Origin: an uncultured Lactobacillus sp. | Lineage (GTDB): Bacteria; Bacillota; Bacilli; Lactobacillales; Lactobacillaceae | Direction of reading: 5' to 3' | Assembly: GCF_902491705.1 (NCBI RefSeq) | Contig: NZ_CABUIW010000003.1 | Coordinates: forward strand, 23,578-87,577 | DNA length: 64,000 nucleotides | Shown here: positions 52,140 through 60,700 of the stretch, in pieces | Layout of the letters: each line of letters opens with the position of its first letter | Numbering within the stretch: the stretch's first letter is position 1 | Translations under genes and position numbers: made by a program | Notes under the pieces: model-generated | The model's input: only the letters and a program-made list of their open reading frames with translations | Told to the model about the DNA's origin: nothing | Databases searched by the model: none

Positions 52140-52242
52140 ATTTCTCAGGAAATAATAGATCTTTTCCGCCACTTTTTTGTAGCTGTGCTAAACTAGATAC
52201 AATAGTTTTTTGAAAGTTTCATATTACGGAGGAAGTTTTTAA

Positions 52243-53543
52243 ATGCAGACATTAGAAAAAGTCTTTCATTTATCGGATGCTCATACCACTGTCAAACGTG
52301 AGTTAATCGCTGCGCTTACCACGTTCGTCAGTCTCTCCTACATCCTTTTTGTTAACCCTAACATTTTGCACGCAGCTGGAATTCCTAAGGGAGCAGCATT
52401 TACCGTTACCGCGGTAGCAACTGCAATTGGTTGTTTCTTGATGGGATTTATTGCTAACTATCCTATCGCGTTAGCTCCAACATTGGGTAGTGGTGCATTC
52501 TTTGCATACAACGTATGTGTGGGGATGCATATTTCCTGGGAAACAGCATTAGCAGCAGTTCTTGTTGCATCAGTTTTGTTCATTTTGATCACTGTCTTCA
52601 AATTGCGTGAAATGGTTGTTAACGCTATTCCACAAGATATGAAATATGCGATTTCTGCTGGTATTGGCTTATTCATCGCCTTTATCGGTCTTAAAAATGG
52701 TCAGTTAATTGTTAACAGTGATTCAACTTTAGTTACTTTAGTAATCCTGCAGTTTGGATCACATTATTCGGTTTAATCTTAACTGTTGTTTTAATGGCCT
52801 TAAACGTACCTGGTTCAATTTTTATCGGTATGATTGTTACCGCCATTTTTGGAATGATCATCGGTCAAATTCCATTGCCACACGGCATTATTTCTGGAGC
52901 ACCAAGTATTGCTCCAACCTTTGGTCAAGCAGTCTTCCACTTAAAAGACATTAATACAGCTCAGCTTTGGATGGTTGTTTTAACCTTCTTGTTGGTTACC
53001 TTCTTTGATACTGCTGGTACTTTAATCGGAATGACTGAACAAGCTGGTATGGTTGATAAAGATGGTAAGATTCCACGGATCGGCCGCGCATTCTTAGCTG
53101 ACTCAACTGCCATGGTTGAAGGTGCCGTATTTGGTACAGCTCCACTTGGTACTTCAGTTGAATCTAGTGCTGGTATTGCCATGGGTGGTAGAACTGGTTT
53201 GACTGCCATCTTTGTAGGTATTTTCTTTATTATCAGTATGATCTTCAGTCCACTTCTTGAAGTAATTCCAACAACTGTTACTGCTCCTGCTTTGATCATT
53301 GTTGGTGTACTTATGGCAAGCAACTTGAAGAAAATCGATTGGGACAAATTTGAAATTGCATTTCCAGCATTTCTTACGGTTGTGGGGATGCCACTTACCT
53401 ACAGTATTTCAAACGGTTTAGCTTTAGGACTTATCGCATACCCTATTACGATGGTTGCTTCTAAGCGTGGTAAGGAAGTTACACCAATGATGTATATCTT
53501 ATTCGTAGTATTCATCATTTTCTTCCTGGTCACTAATCTATAA
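52243..53543 (+). pseudogene. NCS2/AzgA-family purine permease 3, frameshifted
   Basis: A third paralogue, starting with GGAGGAAG and ATG 52243 (MQTLEKVFHLSDAHTTV) and ending at 53543. The first 163 codons align with the intact copies up to STLVT. There 15 bases of the intact paralogues are replaced by five, a net loss of 10 nt (junction ~52736-52745), so the frame runs into a stop at 52776. The rest of the protein continues in another frame (52794-53543) with all motifs conserved (TFFDTAGTLIG, GTSVESSAGIAMGGRTG). The decay is recent because no other lesion is visible. It is likely non-functional unless a shortened product has a role. Confidence 0.88.
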
Positions 53544-53555
53544 AAATCAAACGTT

Positions 53556-53582
53556 AAAGAGATCCAATTGGATCTCTTTTTT
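53556..53582 (+). terminator. Terminator after permease 3
   Basis: Stem AAAGAGATCC/GGATCTCTTT with AATT loop and T-tract. Confidence 0.85.
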
Positions 53583-53609
53583 ATTTTCAAAAAATATTTT
53601 GCTTTAATG

Positions 53610-53648
53610 TTTACAAATGTAGATTTTAGGTTTATAGTTACGTTTGTA
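53610..53648 (+). promoter_or_regulatory. cop operon promoter with CopY operators
   Basis: TTTACA (53610-53615)-17 bp-TATAGT (53633-53638). TACAAATGTA (53612-53621) is a perfect cop box (TACAnnTGTA) overlapping the -35. TACGTTTGTA (53639-53648) is a one-off second box after the -10. Confidence 0.85.
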
Positions 53649-53666
53649 AACGAATAGGAGGCAATT

Positions 53667-54107
53667 ATGGTTAAGCTTCAGGAAAATGAAAGCACAATTT
53701 CTAATAGCGAATGGGAAGCAATGCGAATTATCTGGACTCTTGAACCTGTTAGTTCAACTCGAATAATTAAAGAACTGCAGGAAAAGAAAAACTGGTCCGA
53801 ATCTACAATTAAAACTTTGCTTCGTCGCCTAGTTAAGAAAGACTTGCTTAAGACTTCTAAGGAAGGAAGACGATTTATTTATTCAGCTAAAATCGATCAA
53901 ACTCAAGTGATGACTGAAGCCACACAAGAATTATTAGATCGAATGTGTGACATGCACAAAGGAGAAGTCATCCTGCAATTGATCGCTGACTCTCCTATTT
54001 CAAAAAGTGATTTAGCTAAAATTAAGCAAATAATTAATAAAAAAGAAGAGAATGCACCTGATATGGTTCCTTGCAACTGTTTACCAGGTAAGGAAAAGAT
54101 GTGCTAG
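53667..54107 (+). CDS. copY: Copper-responsive repressor CopY
   Basis: A 146-residue BlaI/MecI-type winged-helix repressor (ISNSEWEAMRIIWTLEPVSSTRIIKEL) with a C-terminal metal hook CNCLPGKEKMC. Classic CopY has CxCxxxxCxC; here the last CxC is only one Cys. Copper binding releases it from the cop boxes that overlap its own promoter. It is the first gene of the operon; the next starts 12 bp later. AGGAGG site. Confidence 0.93.
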   Translation: MVKLQENESTISNSEWEAMRIIWTLEPVSSTRIIKELQEKKNWSESTIKTLLRRLVKKDLLKTSKEGRRFIYSAKIDQTQVMTEATQELLDRMCDMHKGEVILQLIADSPISKSDLAKIKQIINKKEENAPDMVPCNCLPGKEKMC

Positions 54108-54119
54108 AGGAGTTTTAAT

Positions 54120-54497
54120 ATGGGGATTTCACAGATTATTACATTAATCGTTGCCATTATACTAATTGGCTTTATTGTTTGGTGGTTCTTTGGCAAACAC
54201 AGCGAAGCCGTAGGAACAGCCAATGTAAATCAAGGCACTCAAGAAGCGAATATCGTTGTTAAAGGTGGCTATTCTCCTTCAACCGTTGTTCTTAAGCAAG
54301 GAGTTCCAGCTCAAGTTAACTTCGATATGAAAGATTCAACAGCATGTTTGTCTCACGTTGTTTTTGAACAACTTGGTGTTGACAAAGATTTGACTAAACA
54401 AAAAGTTACTACTATCAATATTCCAACTGACAAAAAAGGCACTTATAACTTTGCTTGTGGTATGGATATGTTTCATGGAAAGGTTGTTGTTAAATAA
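54120..54497 (+). CDS. Membrane-anchored cupredoxin
   Basis: A 125-residue protein: N-terminal helix (IITLIVAIILIGFIVWWFFG, ~5-24) and an outer cupredoxin domain. Likely copper ligands are in DSTACLSHV and CGMDMFHGK (Cys, His, Met). It sits between copY and a second cupredoxin and probably binds copper at the outer face next to the ATPase. Its stop overlaps the following start (TAATG). Confidence 0.85.
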   Translation: MGISQIITLIVAIILIGFIVWWFFGKHSEAVGTANVNQGTQEANIVVKGGYSPSTVVLKQGVPAQVNFDMKDSTACLSHVVFEQLGVDKDLTKQKVTTINIPTDKKGTYNFACGMDMFHGKVVVK

Positions 54498-54784
54498 TGA
54501 GTATTTTTTCAAAGAATCAAACTAAAAAAGTTGTCGTAAATGCAGAGAACCATGGTTACAAGCCTGATGTTGTTACTTTCAAGCAAGGTAAGCCTGCTCA
54601 ATTAAAGTTCATTGCTTCAGACAATATGGGATGTATGAACGAAATCGTTTCAAAGGATTTAAACTTTGACGAAAACTTGGACGGTAAAAAAGAAGTTACT
54701 ATTGATGTTCCAACTGACAAGCCTGGAACTTACAACTACGCTTGCGGTATGGACATGTTCCATGGAAAGGTTGTCGTTAAATAA
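54497..54784 (+). CDS. Cytosolic cupredoxin-like protein
   Basis: A 95-residue protein related to the cupredoxin before it (shared GxYxPDVV-FKQGKPAQ and the identical tail CGMDMFHGKVVVK) but with no signal or membrane helix. It would therefore stay in the cytoplasm, which is unusual for this fold. It may take the role of a CopZ-type chaperone feeding the ATPase, which lacks its own metal-binding domain; this is inference. It is coupled to both neighbours by TAATG overlaps. Confidence 0.82.
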   Translation: MSIFSKNQTKKVVVNAENHGYKPDVVTFKQGKPAQLKFIASDNMGCMNEIVSKDLNFDENLDGKKEVTIDVPTDKPGTYNYACGMDMFHGKVVVK

Positions 54785-56709
54785 TGAAACTTTCAAATAT
54801 TAAACGGTTTTGGATTTCATTTATTTTAGCAATTCCAATGCTTATCCAAATGTTTGCCATGCCCTTCCATTGGATGATGCCTGGCTACAACTGGATCGCA
54901 TTTATAACAACAACAATCATTATGGCCATTTCAGCTGCTCCTTACTGGAGTAGTGCTTGGGCAGCTTTCAAGCACCATAACGCTAACATGAATACTTTAG
55001 TTGCCGTTGGTACTGCTGTCGCATATTTCTACAGCATCTTCGCAATGTTCACTGGTCGTGAAGTTTACTTTGAAAGTGCCGCTTTTGTTACTGTATTCGT
55101 CCTTTTAGGCGACGCTATGGAAGAAAAGATGCACAATAACGCATCTAACGCTTTAGCTAAGTTAATTGACTTGCAAGCTAAAGACGCCGAAGTTGAACGT
55201 AACGGTGAATTTGTTAAAGTCCCTCTTGATCAAGTTAAGGTCGGCGATATTATCCGTGTTAAGCCTGGTGAAAAAGTTCCAGTTGACGGTGTTATCGTTG
55301 ACGGTTCCACTACTATCGACGAATCAATGGTTACTGGTGAAAGTATGCCAGTAACCAAGAAAAAGGGCGATGACGTTGTAGGTTCAACTATCAATACTAA
55401 TGGTACTTTTACTTTTAAGGCTACTAAAGTTGGTAAGGACACTATGCTTTCACAAATCGTTGATTTGGTTAAGAAAGCTCAAACCAGTCACGCTCCTATC
55501 CAAAACTTAACTGACAAGATTTCTAATATCTTTGTCCCAGCAGTTTTAATTATTGCCATCTTAACTTTCGTAATTTGGTATGTATTCTTAGGTGCAACAT
55601 TAGTTACTGCTATGTTATTCGCCGTATCTGTTGTAGTTATTGCATGTCCATGTGCTTTGGGTCTTGCTACTCCAACTGCATTGATGGTTGGTACTGCACG
55701 CAGCGCTAAGATGGGTGTTTTAATCAAGAACGGTGAAGTCCTTGAAGAAGTTAGCAACATCAACACTGTAGTATTCGACAAGACTGGTACTATCACTGTT
55801 GGTAAGCCACAAGTAACTGATGTTGTTGGCGACGAAAAGCAAGTATTGACTATTGCAGCCAGCCTTGAAGAAAATTCTGAACACCCACTTGCTACAGCTA
55901 TTGTTAAAAAGGCTAAGGAAAACAAGATTGATTTAGCCAAAGTAACTAACTTCGCCGCAATTGAAGGTAAAGGCGTTAGAGCAAGTTACGATAGTCAAAC
56001 TGCCATTGTAGGTAGTGATAAGCTCCTTGAAGACATTTCTATTTCCCAGGAAATGCAAAAAGAAGCTAAGAAACTTCAAAGTGAAGCTAAGACTGTTGTT
56101 TATGTAGGCTTAGGCAAGGAAATCATCGGTTTAGTTGCTATTCAAGATGTACCAAAGCCTAGTTCTAAGGCTGCGATTGCTGAACTTAAGAAGCGCGGTT
56201 TAAAGACAGTTATGCTTACTGGTGATAACGAAACTGTTGCTAAAGCTATCGGTAAAGAAGTTGGTATTGATCAAGTTATCGCTGGCATTTTGCCTACTGA
56301 AAAGGCCGCTGAAATCAAGAAATTGCAAGATGAAGGTAATAAAGTTGCCTTTGTAGGTGATGGTATCAATGATGCACCTGCTTTATCTACTGCTGATGTG
56401 GGTATTGCTATGGGATCTGGTACAGATGTCGCAATTGAATCCGGTGGTATTGTCCTCGTTCAGAACGATTTAATGGGCGTTGTGAGAGCTTTAGACATCT
56501 CTAAGAAGACTTTCAACAGAATCAAATTAAACCTGTTCTGGGCCCTTATTTACAACACTATCGGCATTCCTATTGCCGCAGGTCTATTCATGGGACTAGG
56601 TGTAACCTTGAGTCCTGAATTAGCCAGTCTTGCAATGGCCTTCAGTTCAGTATCAGTTGTAACTAGCTCACTTCTTTTAAACAAAACCAAAATTGCTGGT
56701 GTAGCTTAA
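54784..56709 (+). CDS. Copper-exporting P1B-1 ATPase
   Basis: A 641-residue copper pump with no N-terminal HMA domain and no His-rich tail. Motifs: VTGESMPV, CPCALGLATP in the channel, DKTGTITVG, SEHPLATAI, VGDGINDAPAL. YN in TM7 (LIYNTIGIP) and M-x2-SS in TM8 (MAFSSVSVVTSS) are the P1B-1 Cu+ signature. It exports Cu+ with ATP. It is the last gene of the copY-cupredoxin-cupredoxin operon, followed by a terminator. Codon usage suggests good expression. CopA versus CopB naming is left open. Confidence 0.93.
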   Translation: MKLSNIKRFWISFILAIPMLIQMFAMPFHWMMPGYNWIAFITTTIIMAISAAPYWSSAWAAFKHHNANMNTLVAVGTAVAYFYSIFAMFTGREVYFESAAFVTVFVLLGDAMEEKMHNNASNALAKLIDLQAKDAEVERNGEFVKVPLDQVKVGDIIRVKPGEKVPVDGVIVDGSTTIDESMVTGESMPVTKKKGDDVVGSTINTNGTFTFKATKVGKDTMLSQIVDLVKKAQTSHAPIQNLTDKISNIFVPAVLIIAILTFVIWYVFLGATLVTAMLFAVSVVVIACPCALGLATPTALMVGTARSAKMGVLIKNGEVLEEVSNINTVVFDKTGTITVGKPQVTDVVGDEKQVLTIAASLEENSEHPLATAIVKKAKENKIDLAKVTNFAAIEGKGVRASYDSQTAIVGSDKLLEDISISQEMQKEAKKLQSEAKTVVYVGLGKEIIGLVAIQDVPKPSSKAAIAELKKRGLKTVMLTGDNETVAKAIGKEVGIDQVIAGILPTEKAAEIKKLQDEGNKVAFVGDGINDAPALSTADVGIAMGSGTDVAIESGGIVLVQNDLMGVVRALDISKKTFNRIKLNLFWALIYNTIGIPIAAGLFMGLGVTLSPELASLAMAFSSVSVVTSSLLLNKTKIAGVA

Positions 56710-56755
56710 AAGAATTATATTATCTTGCACACAAAGCAAATATACAAAATTCCTC

Positions 56756-56787
56756 AGCTAATCCTTTAATTGGGATTAGCTTTTTTT
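56756..56787 (+). terminator. Terminator after copper ATPase
   Basis: Stem AGCTAATCC/GGATTAGCT with T7. Confidence 0.88.
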
Positions 56788-56877
56788 GTGTAAAGTTAAA
56801 TTTCATTTATTTTATATCCAATCCATAATGTTTAATTAAAATCAGAACACAAATAAGAAACCTGATCGATTTTTAAT

Positions 56878-56913
56878 CAAAAAAATCAGCCCACATGAAA
56901 TATGCGGACTGAT
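56878..56913 (-). terminator. Terminator of the surface protein gene
   Basis: On the minus strand ATCAGTCCGCAT/ATGTGGGCTGAT (one G-U pair) with T7, about 80 bp after the stop codon. Confidence 0.85.
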
Positions 56914-59333
56914 CATTGATCAATTTATATGTCTAAATTTTCTACTTAACGGAATTATCTCACCAACCATCTTTTTTTATTTTATAACAATTAAATTATT
57001 TATTGATTTTCTTAATCCAAACATTGTAGTGATTGTTTACTCGGTCAATGCCGGCTATCTTGTAGCCTTTTGACAATTTGCTTTGCGCATTCTTCTTGTT
57101 TACCTTGCCAGTAATTCTGGTCTTCTTAACAATTTTGCCGTCCGCAGCTACATACAAGACATCCTTCGTCTTTGGTGCTCGGTTAAAGCTTGGCTGCTTC
57201 TTCTTACCTACCCAAACATTTAGGTGCTTGGCTACCTTCTTAATCTTGCCGCTGGCCTTGTAGCCGTTTGGCATCTTGCTTTCTGCCTGGGCCAATCTGG
57301 TCAGTTCTGCCAAGCTATCCTTGCCCTCATTTACCGTAATGTAGGCTCTCTTTACAACTCTGCCGTTTCTGCCGATGTAAAGCACCAGCTTTTGGTAAGT
57401 TATCGGAACTACTTGAATTACTACATCGCCTTGGCTATTGTTCAGGTCTCTATCGCTTAATTTTTCAGTTATGCGATAACCGGCCGGTACATTGTCCTGA
57501 ACAAAGCTGTTAAGACCAGCTGCACTGCCTGATCCAGCAGGTCTGTATAGATTCCGACTAATTTCGCCATTATTGTATTGGTAAATTACATTGATTGGCT
57601 TAGTTGCCGGTTCAGTTGGTTCTACCGGATTGGTTGGACTGACTGTATTATTTGGCACGTTTGGCTCTACCGGACTTATTGGACTTACCGGATTGTCATT
57701 TGGTTCTGCCGGAGTAATCGGATTAATTGGGTTAGGATTAAATGGATCAACTGGGCGACTTGGTTGCGTTGGCTGGGTCGGCTGCGATACTGCGGTATAA
57801 GTAATAGTAACCGTTCTGTTTGGCGTATCGCCAGTTACTTCCACTGGCAGAATCAAGGTTGGACTAGCCTGATATCCATCAAAGATCAATGAGGCATAGG
57901 CCCACCATACTGCTTCGCCTGTATCCGATTGAGTCAAGGTCCAATCACTGTATGCGGCCTTACCCGTTACCTCGTCAAAGGTAGCTGTCCGGCTGAAGCT
58001 TACCTTTTGCACAAGCTGACCGTGACTGCCGTCTGGATAAGTCATCTTGATCGTTCTTGTTGGCGTAGAGGTTAGATTGTTCATTGTCTCATAGTTCTTG
58101 CTTGGATCTCCTGGAACTGGTCCGGTTGGGGCCTCTTGTCCTGGATTTACCGTAATCGTCGCATGCTTTAATTTAATAACCACATTCTGCGTTAATGGAT
58201 CAGTTGTCTTAATACTATAAGTATTTGGCAAAGTCTGACCATTAACAAGGTTATACCCTGCTGGTACAACTAAGTCTGTATTCTTAACGCCTTCACTTGG
58301 CAGACCTGTTTTCACAATTGCACTGCCAACCTGTCTGTTATCTTCATCGCTATCCTGGAAGATATAGTTGATTGTCCCTTCCAAATGGAAAGTGCCTACA
58401 GTGCCGCGACCGATCTTATAGTTCTTGTAAGCTGGATCGCTCTGCAATCTAGCTAAGGCAGCGTTGGTTAAGCCGATGCTGTAATCGCCTGGATGGGTCG
58501 GTACAGTCGTTGGATTGCCTTGACTATCAACATAGGTCAAATCACCAGCATTTATATCGATGGCAAAGTGGCTGCTTGGATTGCCGCTTACCGTTGGCCG
58601 GCCTAGGTATTCATCTACTTGACCACTGAAGTTGCTTGGAACAATATCTGCCGTTGTCGAAGTTGGGCTGCCGTTAATAACAATTTGGGCTGCAGCTGGA
58701 GTAATCTTAAATGTTCCTTGACCAACATGACTAAAGTCATAATTGTAGTTATTTCTAGCAACTGAGGCAATATTGTTCTTTCCTCTGCTTGTCAATTCAA
58801 CGTGGTACATGCCTGCATTGATTGGATCTTCGCCTGCTGCGAATTGAAGATCTCCAGCCTGCAAAGTATAGCTCTTACCATTAGACAAGGTTACCTGGTA
58901 AGCACCGGTATGCAAATCATTATTGCCGTATGCGCTGCCTCGGTAGACGTCTTCTTGATCGCCTGATAGAGTTGCCGTAGCTGTAGCTTTCGTAATACGG
59001 TAACCGTATGAGCCGCTTATTGCATTGGCTGCGAAGCTGTAATCTCTATTGGCATTCTTAATGGCATTCACGCCATTGTCGTTAAGCCTAATAGTGTAGT
59101 CCCCGGCATCAGTTGGAGCTGCATCTAATTTAGTATTGCCTTCATACCAGTCAAAGTCAGATAGCGTTAAGCCTGAAAGATTCAACGTTGACCCATTGAC
59201 CAGTCCTGTCGCAGTCCAGTTACGGATGTCTTTCAAGGTATCAATTGAAACATCGGCAGGTTCAGTATTATAGGTCTTACTGTCACCACCGCCTAAGTTA
59301 GCTGTAGCTGCCTTTGGATTAATTGTGAATCCA

Positions 59334-59690
59334 GCACTGCCAGTTACCGCATTATCTGCGAATTTTACGTTGCTTATAGTGTTGCCAGTGCTGTCTGTTC
59401 CTGTGCCTACTGCAGCTTTAATCTGGTTTTCAATATTTGTAATACCACGACTTGTCAACGTAATTGTGTAGCTGCCCTGATCCTTTGGTGCTGAACTATC
59501 ACTGGTGTTCCAAGTGTAGTCACCAGCTGCCAAAGTGTAGGTACTTGCATCAGTTGAGCCTGGATAGTGAAGCACTACCTTAACATTGCCATTACTATTA
59601 AGCAATTCAGCTGTTGTTACGGCATGGCCATCATATGGCTTGCTGTTACTGCCGCTTAATTCTGCACTAGCATCAGCTTGCTTGATTTGG
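59334..59690 (-). repeat. MBG-domain DNA repeat, copy 1
   Basis: Strongly similar over about 350 bp to 60352-60700 on the same strand, encoding the block with KAAVGTGTDS and YTITLTSRGITNIEN. Confidence 0.75.
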
Positions 59691-60351
59691 TAATCTGCCG
59701 TTCTGTTAAATGTCCAAGCATAGTTGTTGCCGCTGTTGCCATCAAGGCTCTTTAAGGCTGTCTTGCCTGCTTCTGACCAGTCAACCGTGTAGGTGCCTAC
59801 ATTGGTTTGGCTGCCGCCTTCTAAGGACAAGTCAGCTGCACTCAAAGTCAAGGTTTGAGGCGTACCATCATTCTTATAAATAGTTCCTGTATAGCTGTAC
59901 TTGCTTGGGGTCAGATCAGCTGAACTAGTGGCACTGGCATTATATGTCTTCTCATCACTACCTCCTAAATTAATAGTGATTGTGCCTTGCTTTACAGTTA
60001 ACGTACCATGATCAATTACAGCTGCAGGATAAGCATAGTTGTTTCCTAAAGTTGTTTCTAAGTGAGTCAAGCCTTGATCAGTAAGCTTTACATTGTAAGT
60101 ACCGACATTGCCTGGAGTAGTTTCATACGCTAAGTCGCCATCATTCCAGCTAAAGTTATTTGGCAAGTCTACTGTTGTGCCTGTGCCTTCAGTTGGATTG
60201 GTAGTTACACTGACGCTGTAGGATGCTTTTTCATTATTGATGCTGTCTTTGGCATCAAGCCAATCTTGTGTACCATAGTTGACGTCCTTATTCTTCTTAG
60301 TATCTGAGAAGACAATCTTGACGCCCATCTTGCCAATAGTATAAGTAGCAC

Positions 60352-60700
60352 TGCCGCTTATTGCATTATCTGCGAATTTTACGTTGCTTATAGTATGACC
60401 GCTACTATCTGTTCCTGTGCCTACTGCAGCTTTGATCTTATTCTCGATATTGGTAATACCACGACTTGTCAACGTAATTGTGTAGCTGCCCTGATCCTTT
60501 GGTGCTGAACCATCACTGGTGTTCCAAGTGTAATCACCATTTTGCAGGGTATAAGTATCATTCTCGCTGGTGCTGCCTGGGAAGGTCAATTCAACCTTAA
60601 CGTCACCATTACTGTTAAGCAATTCAGCTGTTGTTACAGGACTGCCATCATATGCCTTGCTGTTATTGCCGCTTAATTCTGCACTGGCATCAGCTTGCTT
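60352..60700 (-). repeat. MBG-domain DNA repeat, copy 2
   Basis: Partner of 59334-59690. A second repeated block (about 59080-59325 against 60805-61035, encoding NWTATGLVNGSTLNLS) shows the duplication unit is a multi-domain module. Confidence 0.75.
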
